This document shows positions 1-10,794 of a DNA stretch of 64,000 nt, one piece after another. The first letter of the stretch is position 1; every line of letters begins with the position of its first letter. Position numbers and translations under genes: made by a program. The notes below the pieces were generated by a model, which had not been told where the DNA came from, searched no databases, and worked only from the letters and a program-made list of their open reading frames with translations. The stretch lies in contig NZ_CP163421.1 in assembly GCF_041429775.1 (NCBI RefSeq), forward strand, positions 682,001 to 746,000. Reading direction: 5' to 3'. Source of the DNA: Glycocaulis abyssi. Its GTDB lineage: Bacteria > Pseudomonadota > Alphaproteobacteria > Caulobacterales > Maricaulaceae.

Positions 1-276
1 GGTCTAACGTGATGACGGCCTATTTTCCGTCGCTTAGATGAACTGGTGCTGAGTTTCGTCCAGCTAGATGAGAATGGCTCGCAAATACAGGTGCTTGCAG
101 CGGCAATATGCGCTTCAATTGGTGTTGCATATGGCTTGCGGGCGGCGGCGGTGCGCACTAGCTTCCGCCCGAATTGACAGGAGGGTGCTCCTTCTGTCAG
201 GGGCTTTTGCAACGGCTGGACGCAGGCGAGCTGCGCTTCGGCCATCCGGGGCTGAACAGCTACGCCAGGGCGGACC
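1..276. other. Upstream region of the nuo operon, no gene recognised
   Basis: I find no convincing coding sequence in these 276 bases. Short open frames here lack ribosome binding sites and resemble nothing. The one clear structure is an inverted repeat, TGACAG at 175-180 and CTGTCA at 194-199, followed by GGGGCTTTT. It could be the terminator of a gene left of the window or a leader hairpin of nuo. I could not place a consensus promoter with correct spacing. Confidence 0.5.
175..199. terminator. Inverted repeat upstream of nuoA (possible terminator or leader hairpin)
   Basis: TGACAG (175-180) and CTGTCA (194-199) pair across 13 bases. The interior GGAG/CTCC (180-183 and 188-191) can extend the pairing, and a GGGGCTTTT run follows on the plus strand. 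The T-tract is short, so termination is only one reading; a leader hairpin or operator is equally possible. Confidence 0.3.
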
Positions 277-642
277 ATGGACGCGGTACTTCTGGAATAC
301 CTTCCCGTTCTGATCTTCTTTGCCATCGCATTGGCAATGGGGATCGGCTTCATCGTGGCGGCTGCCGTGCTGGCGCCGTCTGATCCGGACCCGGAGAAGG
401 TCTCGACCTATGAGTGCGGGTTCAACGCATTCGAGGACGCGCGCATGAAGTTTGATGTGCGCTTCTACCTGGTGGCGATCCTGTTCATCATCTTCGATCT
501 GGAAGTGGCGTTCCTGTTCCCGTGGATATTCCCGATCTTCGACGGGAACATCTTCGCTTTCTGGTCGATGATGGTGTTTCTCGGCGTTCTCACCGTCGGG
601 TTCCTCTATGAGTGGCGCAAAGGCGCCCTGGACTGGGAGTAG
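277..642 (+). CDS. nuoA: NADH-quinone oxidoreductase subunit A
   Basis: Small membrane subunit of respiratory complex I, sitting at the junction of the hydrophilic arm and the proton-pumping arm in the inner membrane. The 121-residue protein has three hydrophobic segments (about 9-32, 65-88 and 95-115). Between the first two is the family loop [19 protein letters not shown], which contains the Cys that becomes exposed in the deactive enzyme of mitochondria. Length is normal for NuoA/ND3. It is the first gene of a same-strand nuo run and ends 6 bases before nuoB. The ATG at 277 is the only start that leaves the first helix intact. Identification is firm. Confidence 0.97.
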   Translation: MDAVLLEYLPVLIFFAIALAMGIGFIVAAAVLAPSDPDPEKVSTYECGFNAFEDARMKFDVRFYLVAILFIIFDLEVAFLFPWIFPIFDGNIFAFWSMMVFLGVLTVGFLYEWRKGALDWE

Positions 643-648
643 GCGATC

Positions 649-1227
649 ATGGCGAACCCCACCGTTCCGGCCCCCACAGTTCCGGCAATGTCTGCGGCGC
701 GCACCGGCGTTCCCGCTTACGATCCGAAAAAGCACGACCCGTTCTTTGACGGCCTGTCCGACCAGCTGGCCGACAAGGGCTTCCTGGTGGCGCGCGCCGA
801 CGATCTCATCACCTGGGCGCGCACCGGCTCGCTGATGTGGATGACGTTCGGTCTGGCGTGCTGCGCGGTCGAAATGATGCAGGCGGCCATGCCGCGCTAT
901 GATCTCGAACGCTTTGGCGCCGCCCCGCGCGGTTCACCGCGTCAGTCCGACGTGATGATCGTCGCCGGCACGCTCACCAACAAGATGGCTCCGGCCCTGC
1001 GCAAGGTCTACGACCAGATGCCAGAGCCCCGCTACGTCATCTCCATGGGCAGCTGCGCCAATGGCGGCGGCTATTACCATTATTCCTATTCCGTGGTGCG
1101 TGGCTGTGACCGGATCGTGCCGGTAGACATCTACGTGCCGGGCTGTCCGCCGACAGCTGAGGCGCTCGTCTATGGCATCCTCCAGCTGCAGAAGAAAATC
1201 CGCCGCGAAGGCACGATAGAGCGCTAG
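649..1227 (+). CDS. nuoB: NADH-quinone oxidoreductase subunit B
   Basis: Peripheral-arm subunit that carries iron-sulfur cluster N2, the last electron carrier before quinone. The cluster ligands are visible as adjacent C71 and C72 (in LACCAVEMM), C136 (MGSCANGG) and C166 ([11 protein letters not shown]). The 192-residue length fits the family. The first 35 residues are Pro/Ala rich and poorly conserved, which is common in alphaproteobacteria. It lies between nuoA and nuoC in the usual order, so assembly with NuoD, NuoI and NuoC is expected. Confidence 0.98.
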   Translation: MANPTVPAPTVPAMSAARTGVPAYDPKKHDPFFDGLSDQLADKGFLVARADDLITWARTGSLMWMTFGLACCAVEMMQAAMPRYDLERFGAAPRGSPRQSDVMIVAGTLTNKMAPALRKVYDQMPEPRYVISMGSCANGGGYYHYSYSVVRGCDRIVPVDIYVPGCPPTAEALVYGILQLQKKIRREGTIER

Positions 1228-1258
1228 TAAGAACCATCAGAGCAAGCGAGCCCCTCCC

Positions 1259-1864
1259 TTGAGCAAGCCCGATACCCTCTCAGAACTGGCCGCGCACATC
1301 TCCGACGCGCTGAACGAGGATGTGCGCGAGCACGCGATTGCCCATGGCGAGCTGACGCTGACCATTCATCGTGACCGGGTGAAAAAGGTGCTGCGCTTCC
1401 TGCGTGATGACCCGGCCTGCCGGTTCACGACGCTGATTGATATTTGCGGGGTGGACTGGCCGTCGCGGTCTGACCGGTTTGACGTGGTCTATCACCTGCT
1501 GTCCATGCACCAGAATACACGCATCCGGGTGATGCTCGCCGTGGCCGAAGACACCAGTGTCGAGAGCGTGGTGGATATCTTCCCGGCCGCCAACTGGTTC
1601 GAGCGCGAAGCGTTCGACATGTATGGCATCGTCTTTGATGGCCACCCGGATCTGCGCCGCATCCTCACCGATTACGGGTTTGAGGGCTTCCCGCTGAGGA
1701 AGGACTTCCCGCTGACCGGCTTTGTCGAGGTGCGCTATGACGCAGCGCAAAAGCGCGTGGTCTACGAGCCGGTGAACCTGATCCAGGAATACCGCGACTT
1801 CGATTTCCTCTCGCCCTGGGAAGGCGCCAAGCTCGTCATTCCCGGCGACGAGAAAGCGCAGTGA
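1259..1864 (+). CDS. nuoC: NADH-quinone oxidoreductase subunit C (30 kDa subunit)
   Basis: Hydrophilic subunit of complex I that supports the quinone-reaction module with NuoD and NuoB. The family signature is at the C-terminal half: [12 protein letters not shown] followed by [14 protein letters not shown] and [12 protein letters not shown]. The 201 residues agree with a stand-alone NuoC rather than the NuoCD fusion of enterobacteria. The start appears to be TTG at 1259, because no ATG or GTG gives a normal N-terminus; upstream support is weak. A repeat-rich spacer of about 120 bases separates it from nuoD, which is unusual in this otherwise tightly packed operon. Confidence 0.96.
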   Translation: MSKPDTLSELAAHISDALNEDVREHAIAHGELTLTIHRDRVKKVLRFLRDDPACRFTTLIDICGVDWPSRSDRFDVVYHLLSMHQNTRIRVMLAVAEDTSVESVVDIFPAANWFEREAFDMYGIVFDGHPDLRRILTDYGFEGFPLRKDFPLTGFVEVRYDAAQKRVVYEPVNLIQEYRDFDFLSPWEGAKLVIPGDEKAQ

Positions 1865-1963
1865 GTGGGTAGTGAAAGACATGAGCATCGCCGCCGCACG
1901 CCACTTTGAAGACCGGACGCCAGAGCGCGCCCGTTATTCGCTACTCACTACTCGCTACTCGCT
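1861..1963. repeat. Repeat/inverted-repeat element between nuoC and nuoD
   Basis: The spacer holds three tandem 7-mers, CTACTCA (1941-1947), CTACTCG (1948-1954) and CTACTCG (1955-1961), preceded by a degenerate TTATTCG. The left end, GTGAGTGGGTAGTGA (1861-1875), is an imperfect reverse complement of TCACTACTCGCTACT (1945-1959), matching at about 10 of 15 positions. The whole spacer could therefore fold as a long imperfect hairpin. The left arm overlaps the nuoC stop codon. It looks like a degenerate palindromic intergenic repeat. Confidence 0.55.
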
Positions 1964-1984
1964 CTTGCACGGAGGTGCGCCGCT

Positions 1985-3187
1985 GTGACCGATACGCCAG
2001 CCACCGAAGACATCCGCAATTTCACCATCAATTTCGGCCCCGTTCACCCGGCCGCGCACGGCGTGCTGCGCATGGTGCTGGAGCTGAATGGCGAGGTGGT
2101 CGAGCGCGTTGATCCCCATATCGGCCTGTTGCATCGCGGCACCGAGAAGCTGCTGGAGCACAAGACCTATCTGCAGGGCATCGGCTATTTCGACCGGTTG
2201 GACTATGTCGCGCCGATGAACCAGGAGCACGCTTTCTGCCTGGCGGTGGAGCGGCTCGCCGGCATCCCTGTCCCGAAGCGCGGCCAGTATGTGCGCGTGC
2301 TCTATTGCGAGATCGGCCGCATCCTCAATCATTTGCTGAACGTCACCACGCAGGCGATGGACGTTGGCGCGCTCACCCCGCCGCTCTGGGGCTTTGAAGA
2401 GCGCGAAAAGCTGATGATCTTCTATGAGCGCGCGTCGGGTGCGCGCCTGCACGCGCACTATTTCCGCCCCGGCGGCGTGCATCAGGACCTGCCGCAGGAA
2501 CTGGTCGATGACATCGCCAGATGGTGCGAGGCTTTCCCCAAGGCGCTCAACGATATCGACGCGCTGCTGACCGACAACCGCATCTTCAAGCAACGCAATG
2601 CCGATATCGGCGTCGTGTCGAAGGAAGATGCGCTCGCATGGGGTTTCTCCGGCGTGATGGTGCGCGGTTCCGGCATGGCCTGGGACTTGCGCCGCGCGCA
2701 GCCCTACGAGGTCTATGACGAGCTCGATTTCAAGATCGCGATTGGCAAGAACGGTGATTGCTATGACCGCTATCTCGTCCGCATGGAAGAGATGCGCGAG
2801 TCCTGCAAGATCATGCAGCAATGCTGCGAGTGGCTCTCCAAGCCTGAAAATCAGGGCGAAGTGCTGCCGACCGATACCAAGTTCGCGCCGCCGCGCCGGG
2901 CCGAGATGAAGCGCTCCATGGAAGCGCTCATCCACCACTTCAAGCTCTACACCGAAGGCGTGCACGTGCCTGAGGGGCATTGCTACGCCGCCGTGGAAGC
3001 GCCCAAGGGCGAGTTTGGCGTGTATCTGGTCGCTGATGGCTCCAACAAGCCCTACCGCGTGAAAATCCGCGCGCCGGGCTTTGCCCACCTTGCGGCCATG
3101 GATCACCTCAACAAGGGCCACATGCTGGCCGATGTGTCGGCCATTCTCGGCTCGCTCGACATCGTGTTCGGGGAGGTCGACCGGTAA
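1985..3187 (+). CDS. nuoD: NADH-quinone oxidoreductase subunit D (49 kDa subunit)
   Basis: Forms the quinone-binding cavity of complex I together with NuoB; evolutionarily related to the large subunit of NiFe hydrogenases. Seen here: [17 protein letters not shown] near the N-terminus, [10 protein letters not shown], and a C-terminal end in FGEVDR typical of the family. The 400-residue length is normal. The GTG start at 1985 is preceded by GGAGG at 1971-1975, nine bases upstream, which decides the start. The stop codon overlaps the ATG of the next gene (TAATG). Confidence 0.98.
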   Translation: MTDTPATEDIRNFTINFGPVHPAAHGVLRMVLELNGEVVERVDPHIGLLHRGTEKLLEHKTYLQGIGYFDRLDYVAPMNQEHAFCLAVERLAGIPVPKRGQYVRVLYCEIGRILNHLLNVTTQAMDVGALTPPLWGFEEREKLMIFYERASGARLHAHYFRPGGVHQDLPQELVDDIARWCEAFPKALNDIDALLTDNRIFKQRNADIGVVSKEDALAWGFSGVMVRGSGMAWDLRRAQPYEVYDELDFKIAIGKNGDCYDRYLVRMEEMRESCKIMQQCCEWLSKPENQGEVLPTDTKFAPPRRAEMKRSMEALIHHFKLYTEGVHVPEGHCYAAVEAPKGEFGVYLVADGSNKPYRVKIRAPGFAHLAAMDHLNKGHMLADVSAILGSLDIVFGEVDR

Positions 3188-3561
3188 TGCTCGCCGCCCA
3201 CGCCATCGCTGACGCGGCCACTGGCCCCGCACGCCTCGCTGAAGCCCAGCTCGCCGCTTACAATGCACGCGATCTGGACGCGTTCTGCGCGTGCTTTGCC
3301 GATGACGTAGAAGTCTATGATTTCCCCGGCGTGCTGAGCCTGAAAGGCCGCGAAGCATTCCGCGCGCGCTATGTCGAGCGGTTCAAGGCCGAAGGGCTGG
3401 AAGCCATCGCCGTGCACCGCGCCGTGATCGGGTCTCGTGTGATCGACCATGAGCGCGTCTGGCTGGAAGGCCGGGGCAAGTCTGCTCCGATTGATCTTGT
3501 CGTCATCTACACCGTGCGCGATGGGCTTATCGCGCGCGTCGACTTCATAAGGGAAGGGTAG
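3187..3561 (+). CDS. NTF2/SnoaL-like small protein inside the nuo operon
   Basis: A 124-residue protein that looks like the SnoaL/NTF2-like or steroid isomerase-like cone fold. It starts with a helix carrying AQLAAYNARDLDAFCACF, then FADDVEVYDFPG, and ends in beta strands (IDLVVIYTVRDGLIARVDFI), the usual pattern of this superfamily. No catalytic residues can be assigned, so substrate and function are unknown. It overlaps the nuoD stop by one base (TAATG) and ends five bases before nuoE, so it must be cotranscribed with nuo. Whether it takes part in complex I assembly or is just a passenger cannot be told. Confidence 0.8.
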   Translation: MLAAHAIADAATGPARLAEAQLAAYNARDLDAFCACFADDVEVYDFPGVLSLKGREAFRARYVERFKAEGLEAIAVHRAVIGSRVIDHERVWLEGRGKSAPIDLVVIYTVRDGLIARVDFIREG

Positions 3562-3566
3562 CCGGG

Positions 3567-4459
3567 ATGAGCGTGCGCCGTCTTGCAGCCGCCGAAGTGC
3601 AACCGGAAAGCTTCGCGTTTTCAAAGGAAAGCGAGAAGAAGATCACGTTCTGGATGAACAAATATCCGGAAGACCGGAAGGCATCTGCCGTAATTCCGCT
3701 GCTCTGGCTGGCCCAGAAGCAGGAGGGCTGGGTATCCGAACCGGCCCTGCGCGAGATCGCGGCGCGCTGCGAGATGCCCTATATCCGTGTCTACGAGGTC
3801 GCGACCTTCTACACCATGTTCAACCTGGAGCCGGTGGGTGAACACTTGATCCAGGTGTGCGGCACAACGCCGTGCTGGCTGCGCGGGTCTGATGATCTCA
3901 AAGCCGTGTGCGAAAAGCGCATCGGGAAGAAGGGCCGCGGCAATGTCAGCGCCGATGGCAAGTTCTCCTGGGAAGAGGTGGAGTGCCTCGGGGCCTGCTC
4001 CAACGCACCCATGGTCCAGATCGCCAACAAGGATGGCGATTTCTACTATGAGGACCTGACGGGCGCCGCGCTGGAGCAGATCCTGGACGATCTGGCAGCG
4101 GGTAAACCTGTCGAGATGGGGCCGGTGACGGGGCGCAAATGCTCCGAGCCGACCGAGGCGGACGTCGCCGTTCTGGCTGATGCTGAGCTGTATGATGGCA
4201 GCCGGGCCAAGCCGATGCCCTATCTGCCCAATACGCCGGAGGCGAAAGCCGCCGAAGAGGGTGAGGACCCGGCACCGGTCAAGAAGGGCCGCCCGGCCCG
4301 TAAGCCTGCTGATGCCGACGAGGCTGGCGGTGCGGTGAAGAGCGCGCCGCGCAAGACGGCCAAGGCCGCGCCGAAAGCCGCTGCCAAACCGGCGGCCAAA
4401 AAGACGCCCGCAAAGAAGCCGGCTGCGAAAAAGCCCGCCACGAAGAAGGATGCTGAATA

Positions 4460-4460
<1 letters not shown>
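3567..4460 (+). CDS. nuoE: NADH-quinone oxidoreductase subunit E with a Lys/Ala/Pro-rich tail
   Basis: Thioredoxin-like 2Fe-2S subunit (cluster N1a) of the NADH dehydrogenase module, partner of NuoF. The cluster ligands are C98 and C103 (VCGTTPCW) and C140 and C144 (CLGACSNAP). The core ends near residue 215. The last 75 or so residues are a low-complexity tail of AAKK, PAKK and PAAKK units, strongly basic and resembling histone-H1-like tails. The whole is 297 residues, against about 160-240 in most NuoE. The reading frame is continuous into the tail, with no sign of a fused domain. The stop overlaps the nuoF start by one base. Confidence 0.96.
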
Positions 4461-5761
<1,301 letters not shown>

Positions 5762-5764
5762 GGC

Positions 5765-6064
5765 ATGATGAAACACTTCATCCTCTTCTACGAAACCGCG
5801 CCGGACTATATGGAGCGCCGGGGTGAGTTCCGTTCGGTGCACCTCAATCTCGCGCGCGAATTTCAGGCGCGCGGCGAGCTGGTGCTGGCCGGTGCGCTGG
5901 CCGACCCCGCCGATGGCGCGGTGCTGGTGTTCAAGGGTGAAGACAAGAGTGTGGCCGAGCGTTTCGCGCAGGAAGACCCGTATGTACAAAACGGGCTGAT
6001 CGCGAACTGGCGCGTGCGTGAATGGACAACCGTAGTGGGCGAAGGCGCCCTGACGAAAGTTTGA
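5765..6064 (+). CDS. YciI-like protein inside the nuo operon
   Basis: A 99-residue protein of the YciI-like alpha/beta (dimeric ferredoxin-like) family. It begins HFILFYETAPDYMERR, has a conserved His in FRSVHLNLAREF, then GELVLAGALADPADGAVLVF and a DPYVQNGLI segment, which together give the YciI pattern. The fold is known from structures but a general biochemical role is not established. It sits three bases after nuoF and about 30 before nuoG, so it is an operon member. Two adjacent ATGs (5765 and 5768) are possible starts. It probably does not belong to the complex itself. Confidence 0.85.
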   Translation: MMKHFILFYETAPDYMERRGEFRSVHLNLAREFQARGELVLAGALADPADGAVLVFKGEDKSVAERFAQEDPYVQNGLIANWRVREWTTVVGEGALTKV

Positions 6065-6092
6065 TGCCCGAAGGGGCCGTGGAGCAGGTTTG

Positions 6093-8204
6093 ATGAGCGA
6101 TAATACGCGCACCATCATCATTGACGGCGAAGAGATCACAGTCCCGCAGGATTACAACCTGCTGCAGGCTGCCGAGGCGGCGGGGCGCGAGATTCCGCGC
6201 TTCTGCTACCATGAGCGCCTGTCGGTGGCCGGCAATTGCCGCATGTGCCTTGTGGAGCTGGTCGGCGCGCCCAAGCCGGTGGCGTCCTGTGCCTTCCTGG
6301 TGCGTGACATGCGCGGTGGCCCCAATGGCGAGCCGCCCGCGATGCGCACGCTCTCCCCGCTGGTCAAAAAGGCGCGCGAAGGGGTGATGGAGTTCCTGCT
6401 CATCAACCACCCGCTGGATTGCCCGATCTGTGACCAGGGCGGTGAGTGCGACCTGCAGGACCAGTCGCTCATGTATGGCCGCGCCACGTCTCGCTTTGCC
6501 GAGAACAAGCGCGCGGTTGAAGAAAAATACATGGGTCCGCTCATCAAGACGGTGATGACGCGCTGCATCCAGTGTACGCGCTGTGTGCGCTTTGCCACCG
6601 AGATTGCCGGTGTGTCCGAGCTGGGCGCCATCGGGCGCGGCGAGGACATGGAGATCACGACCTATCTGGAACAGTCCATGACATCGGAGCTCGCCGGCAA
6701 TGTGATCGACCTGTGCCCGGTCGGCGCGCTCACCTCGCGCCCCTATGCCTTCAATGCGCGTCCCTGGGAGCTGAACAAGACCGAGACCATCGACGTGATG
6801 GACGCGATTGGCTCCAACATCCGTGTGGATAGCCGCTCCGGCGCGGTGCTGCGCATCATGCCGCGCATCCATGAGGGCGTGAACGAGGAGTGGATCTCCG
6901 ACAAGACCCGCTTTGTGTGGGACGGGCTCTCCCGCCAGCGCCTCGACAAGCCCTATGTGCGCAAGAACGGCAAGCTGACCGCCATCGGCTGGGATGAGGC
7001 ACTGACCGTTGCGGCAGAAAAGCTCTCCGGCAAGCCGGAGAAGATCGGCGTAATCGCTGGCGATCTGAACGATGCCGAGGGCCTGAAAGCGGCCAAGGAC
7101 CTGTTCGATGCGCTGGGCGTCAAATCGCTCGATTGCCGTCAGGACGGCTCCAGGATCGGCGCCGGCCCGCGTGAGAGCTATCTCTTCAACACGACGATTG
7201 CCGGTATCGACAAGGCCGATGCCATCCTCTTTATCGGCGCCAATCCGCGCCTTGATGCGCCGGTGCTCAACGCCCGTATCCGCCAGCGCTGGCTGAATGG
7301 CCAGCTCGATGTGGCGATGATCGGCGAGGCGGTTGATCTGACCTACCCCTATGAGCATCTGGGCAGCGGCCCGGATGCCATTGGCGCGCTCGCCAGGAAA
7401 CGCTCCGGCTTCATCAAGACGCTCAAAGACGCCAAGAACCCGATCATCATTCTCGGCAGCTCTGCCACGGCCCGCGCTGATGGCGCACAGGTGCTGCGTG
7501 CGGCAGGAGAGCTGGCGAAAGCCGCTGGTGTGGTGCGCGGGGACTGGAATGGCTTTTCGGTGCTGCACACGGCGGCGAGCCGCGTGGGCGGGCTTGATCT
7601 GGGCTTCCTGCCGGGCGAGGGCGGACGCGACACTACGGCCATTCTGGACGATGCCAATGAGGGCAAGCTGGATACGGTGGTATTGCTCGGCTCGGACGAG
7701 ATTGATATGGCCAAGCTCGGCAAGGCTTTCGTCATCTATGTCGGCCATCACGGCGATGCCGGTGCCATGCACGCCGATCTGATATTGCCGTCAGCGGCTT
7801 ACACCGAAAAGCCGGGGCTTTACGTGAATACCGAAGGCCGTGCGCAGATTGCCGAGCGGGCTGTGTTCCCAAAAGGCGAAGCCAAAGAGGACTGGGCGAT
7901 CTTCCGCGCGCTGTCGGCGCGTCTGAACAAGACGCTGCCCTATGACAGCCTGAATGCGCTGCGGGCAAAGCTGATCGAGGAGATCGAGAGCTTCGGCCAG
8001 ATCGACCATGCGCCGGGCGCAGAAGGCGCGGCCAGCTTTGATCCGTCCACGCTGGGCGAGGCGGGCGATGTGTCGGCTGATCCGTTCGCAAGCCGGGTAA
8101 GCGATTTCTACCTGACGAACGCCATCGCGCGGGCGTCTAAAACGATGGCGGAGTGCTCGGCTGCGGCGAAGGCCGCGCGTGCCACGCTGCAGGCAGCGGA
8201 GTAG
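6093..8204 (+). CDS. nuoG: NADH-quinone oxidoreductase subunit G
   Basis: Largest peripheral subunit of complex I, a chain of iron-sulfur clusters linking NuoE/NuoF to NuoI. The ligands of three clusters are visible. 2Fe-2S: C38, C49, C52 and C66. A His-ligated 4Fe-4S: H106, C110, C113 and C119. A second 4Fe-4S: C158, C161, C164 and C208 (LCPVGALT). The rest is a molybdopterin-oxidoreductase-like domain without cofactor motifs. I chose the ATG at 6093, preceded by GGAGCAGG; a TTG immediately before it is an unlikely alternative. The length of 703 residues is typical of alphaproteobacteria. Confidence 0.98.
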   Translation: MSDNTRTIIIDGEEITVPQDYNLLQAAEAAGREIPRFCYHERLSVAGNCRMCLVELVGAPKPVASCAFLVRDMRGGPNGEPPAMRTLSPLVKKAREGVMEFLLINHPLDCPICDQGGECDLQDQSLMYGRATSRFAENKRAVEEKYMGPLIKTVMTRCIQCTRCVRFATEIAGVSELGAIGRGEDMEITTYLEQSMTSELAGNVIDLCPVGALTSRPYAFNARPWELNKTETIDVMDAIGSNIRVDSRSGAVLRIMPRIHEGVNEEWISDKTRFVWDGLSRQRLDKPYVRKNGKLTAIGWDEALTVAAEKLSGKPEKIGVIAGDLNDAEGLKAAKDLFDALGVKSLDCRQDGSRIGAGPRESYLFNTTIAGIDKADAILFIGANPRLDAPVLNARIRQRWLNGQLDVAMIGEAVDLTYPYEHLGSGPDAIGALARKRSGFIKTLKDAKNPIIILGSSATARADGAQVLRAAGELAKAAGVVRGDWNGFSVLHTAASRVGGLDLGFLPGEGGRDTTAILDDANEGKLDTVVLLGSDEIDMAKLGKAFVIYVGHHGDAGAMHADLILPSAAYTEKPGLYVNTEGRAQIAERAVFPKGEAKEDWAIFRALSARLNKTLPYDSLNALRAKLIEEIESFGQIDHAPGAEGAASFDPSTLGEAGDVSADPFASRVSDFYLTNAIARASKTMAECSAAAKAARATLQAAE

Positions 8205-8210
8205 GGGCTG

Positions 8211-9263
8211 ATGAACGATTTCGTCACCGAATTCGGTCCGGTCTGGGGCACGGCGCTGGCGGTTGGCCAGATCCTCGCCTTCATGGTCGTGCTGCTCCTG
8301 TCGCTGGCCTTCCTGCTGCTGATGGACCGCAAGGTCTGGGCGGCGGTGCAGATGCGCAAAGGCCCGAACGTGGTCGGCGCGTTCGGCTTGCTCCAGTCCT
8401 TCGCTGACTTCCTGAAGTTCGTGCTGAAGGAAATCGTCATTCCGGCCGGCGCGGACCGCCCGCTGTTCATTCTGGCGCCGCTGATAACCTTTACCCTCGC
8501 CTTCATAGCCTGGGCGGTGATCCCGGTTGCGCCGGGCTGGGTGATCTCCGACATTAATGTCGGCATCCTCTTCCTGTTCGCGATTTCCTCGCTTGGCGTT
8601 TACGGCATCATCATTGGCGGCTGGGCTTCCAACTCGAAATATCCCTTCCTTGGCGCGCTGCGCTCTGCCGCGCAGATGGTCTCCTACGAGGTCTCCATCG
8701 GTTTCGTGATCGTCACCATCCTCCTGATGGCCGGCACGATGAACCTCTCCGAGATCGTGATGGCGCAGGCCGGCGGCTTCTGGAACTGGCACGTATTGTC
8801 GTTTGATCTGTTGCCCTGGCCGGTCTTCGTCATCACCATTCCGATGTTCGTGATCTTCTTTATCTCGGCGCTGGCAGAAACTAACCGCCCGCCGTTTGAC
8901 CTGCCGGAAGCGGAATCCGAACTGGTGGCGGGCTATCAGGTGGAATACTCCTCCACGCCCTACCTCCTCTTCATGATCGGCGAATATCTCAACATCGTGC
9001 TGATGTGCTCGCTGATGACCGTGCTGTTCCTCGGCGGCTGGCATGCGCCCTTTGATGTCGCGCCCTTCACCTGGATACCGCCGGTCTTCTGGTTCGCGCT
9101 CAAAGTGCTGTTCCTGTTCTTCATGTTCGCCATGGTGAAGGCGCTCGTACCCCGCTACCGCTATGACCAGCTGATGCGTCTGGGCTGGAAAATCTTCCTG
9201 CCGACCTCGCTCGTCGCGGTCGCGGTGATGGGCGCTGTCGTTGTCTACTCGAATGCAAGCTAG
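8211..9263 (+). CDS. nuoH: NADH-quinone oxidoreductase subunit H
   Basis: Membrane subunit that completes the quinone tunnel and contacts the peripheral arm. The 350-residue protein is almost entirely hydrophobic, with about eight helices. It carries the family signatures [19 protein letters not shown] near the first loop and [20 protein letters not shown], whose acidic residues lie in the loop facing quinone. It starts six bases after the nuoG stop and is followed nine bases later by nuoI. Confidence 0.98.
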   Translation: MNDFVTEFGPVWGTALAVGQILAFMVVLLLSLAFLLLMDRKVWAAVQMRKGPNVVGAFGLLQSFADFLKFVLKEIVIPAGADRPLFILAPLITFTLAFIAWAVIPVAPGWVISDINVGILFLFAISSLGVYGIIIGGWASNSKYPFLGALRSAAQMVSYEVSIGFVIVTILLMAGTMNLSEIVMAQAGGFWNWHVLSFDLLPWPVFVITIPMFVIFFISALAETNRPPFDLPEAESELVAGYQVEYSSTPYLLFMIGEYLNIVLMCSLMTVLFLGGWHAPFDVAPFTWIPPVFWFALKVLFLFFMFAMVKALVPRYRYDQLMRLGWKIFLPTSLVAVAVMGAVVVYSNAS

Positions 9264-9272
9264 GACAATCCA

Positions 9273-9761
9273 ATGAGCCGTATCGCCCAAACCCTGCGCG
9301 GAGCCGCCCTGATGGATTTCTGGGGCGCGTTCGGCCTTGGCATGCGCCAGCTTTTCACGCCGAAGCCGACCGTGAACTATCCGTTCGAGAAGGGCCGCCT
9401 TAGCCCGCGTTTCCGCGGCCAGCACGCGCTGCGCCGCTACGCCAATGGCGAAGAGCGCTGCATCGCGTGCAAGCTGTGCGAGGCGGTGTGCCCGGCGCAG
9501 GCCATCACCATCGAAGCCGAACCGCGCGAGGACGGCTCACGCCGCACCACGCGCTACGATATCGACATGGTCAAATGCATCTATTGCGGCTTCTGCCAGG
9601 AAGCCTGCCCGGTCGATGCCATCGTGGAAGGCCCGAACTTCGAGTACGCGACCGAAACGCGCGAAGAACTCTACTACGATAAGGACAAGCTTCTCGAGAA
9701 CGGGGATCGCTGGGAACGTGAGATTGCCCGCAACCTCGAACTCGACGCCCGCTACCGGTAA
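9273..9761 (+). CDS. nuoI: NADH-quinone oxidoreductase subunit I
   Basis: Ferredoxin-like subunit with two 4Fe-4S clusters (N6a and N6b) between NuoG and NuoB. The ligand sets are C63, C66, C69 with C73 ([12 protein letters not shown]) and C102, C105, C108 with C112 ([12 protein letters not shown]). The N-terminal amphipathic stretch is the usual membrane-contact region. The protein is 162 residues, the standard length. A 103-base spacer with two small hairpins follows before nuoJ. Confidence 0.98.
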   Translation: MSRIAQTLRGAALMDFWGAFGLGMRQLFTPKPTVNYPFEKGRLSPRFRGQHALRRYANGEERCIACKLCEAVCPAQAITIEAEPREDGSRRTTRYDIDMVKCIYCGFCQEACPVDAIVEGPNFEYATETREELYYDKDKLLENGDRWEREIARNLELDARYR

Positions 9762-9795
9762 CGCTAGAAGGGCGCCCAACTCATATTAACCCGGC

Positions 9796-9812
9796 CCGGA
9801 AAGCCTTTCCGG
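9796..9812. repeat. Small palindrome in the nuoI-nuoJ spacer
   Basis: CCGGAAAG (9796-9803) and CTTTCCGG (9805-9812) form a near-perfect palindrome. With a realistic loop, the stem is CCGGAA/TTCCGG. A second short inverted repeat, GCCCG-TT-CGGGC, lies at 9839-9850 just before the nuoJ ribosome binding site (AAGGGGGGGA). No clear U-tract follows either, so an mRNA stability or processing site is likelier than a terminator. Confidence 0.4.
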
Positions 9813-9864
9813 TGCTGTTATTGACCAGACAGCCCACAGCCCGTTCGGGCCCAAGGGGGGGACC

Positions 9865-10473
9865 ATGCTGCAGGCAGCGGCGTTTTACATTCTGGCAGGG
9901 ACGGCGGTTATCTCCGCCTTCATGGTGGTGGCCGCACGCAATCCCGTGCGCGCCGTATTGTTCCTGATCCTGACCTTCTTCTCGGCGGCGGGCCTGTTCG
10001 TGATGCTGGGGGCCGAGTTCCTCGCCATGCTGCTGGTCATTGTCTATGTCGGCGCGGTGGCGGTGCTCTTCCTCTTCGTCGTGATGATGCTGGATGTGGA
10101 CTTTGCCGCGCTCAAAGAGGGCTTCCTCAACTATCTGCCGCTAGGTGGCGCGGTCGCGCTGGCGCTGGTGGGCATTCTGTCCCTGACGGGCATCACCTGG
10201 GTGGTGTCGGATACGGCGGGCGCTGCGCTGCAGACGCCTGTGCCGGCGGACATGACGAATGCCGAGGCGCTCGGCTCCATCCTCTATGACCGCTACGTCT
10301 TCTTCTTCCAGCTGGCCGGCCTTGTCCTGCTGGTGGCGATGATTGGCGCCATCGTGCTCACCTTGCGTCACCGCGAGGGCGTGCGCCGCCAGAACATCGC
10401 GCGCCAGGTGCAGCGCCGCCGCGAGGAAGGCGTCGAGCTGGTCGAAGTCAAATCGGGCGAGGGGATCGGCTAA
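9865..10473 (+). CDS. nuoJ: NADH-quinone oxidoreductase subunit J
   Basis: Membrane subunit of complex I next to NuoA and NuoK. It has about five hydrophobic helices in the first 170 residues, including the conserved [20 protein letters not shown] helix whose pi-bulge is known to move during turnover. It ends in a charged tail of about 35 residues. The 202-residue length is normal. It is preceded by a strong purine-rich ribosome binding site and overlaps nuoK by one base (TAATG). Confidence 0.97.
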   Translation: MLQAAAFYILAGTAVISAFMVVAARNPVRAVLFLILTFFSAAGLFVMLGAEFLAMLLVIVYVGAVAVLFLFVVMMLDVDFAALKEGFLNYLPLGGAVALALVGILSLTGITWVVSDTAGAALQTPVPADMTNAEALGSILYDRYVFFFQLAGLVLLVAMIGAIVLTLRHREGVRRQNIARQVQRRREEGVELVEVKSGEGIG

Positions 10474-10784
10474 TGTTCGAGATTGGTCTGGGACACTATC
10501 TGACGCTGGCCGCGATCCTGTTCACGATTGGCGTGTTCGGCATTTTCGTGAACCGCAAGAACGTCATCATTCTCCTGATGTCGATCGAGCTGATCCTGCT
10601 GGCGGTGAATGTGAACATGGTCGCGTTCTCTGCCCATCTGGGCGACATGACAGGGCAGGTCTTCGCGATGCTGATCCTCACGGTCGCAGCGGCTGAAGCC
10701 GCTGTCGGCCTTGCCATCCTCGTCGTCTTCTTCCGCAACCGCGGTGATATCGCGGTTGAGGGCGTCAACCTGATGAAGGGCTAG
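10473..10784 (+). CDS. nuoK: NADH-quinone oxidoreductase subunit K
   Basis: Small proton-channel subunit with three transmembrane helices in 103 residues. The two functionally important membrane glutamates are visible: E39 ([13 protein letters not shown]) and E75 ([14 protein letters not shown]). Start and stop couple it tightly to nuoJ, and a ten-base gap precedes nuoL. Confidence 0.98.
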   Translation: MFEIGLGHYLTLAAILFTIGVFGIFVNRKNVIILLMSIELILLAVNVNMVAFSAHLGDMTGQVFAMLILTVAAAEAAVGLAILVVFFRNRGDIAVEGVNLMKG

Positions 10785-10794
10785 AGCGGCTATC

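Noticed and set aside
115-735. 206-codon minus-strand frame over nuoA and its upstream region
   Set aside because: Mostly complementary to nuoA and nuoB. The part outside them resembles nothing and has no promoter or ribosome binding site.
1934-1963. Heptamer repeats as a CRISPR remnant
   Set aside because: Units are seven bases, directly adjacent and without spacers.
4213-4457. Lys-rich end of nuoE as a separate histone-like gene
   Set aside because: It is in frame with the NuoE core without a stop, start or ribosome binding site in between.
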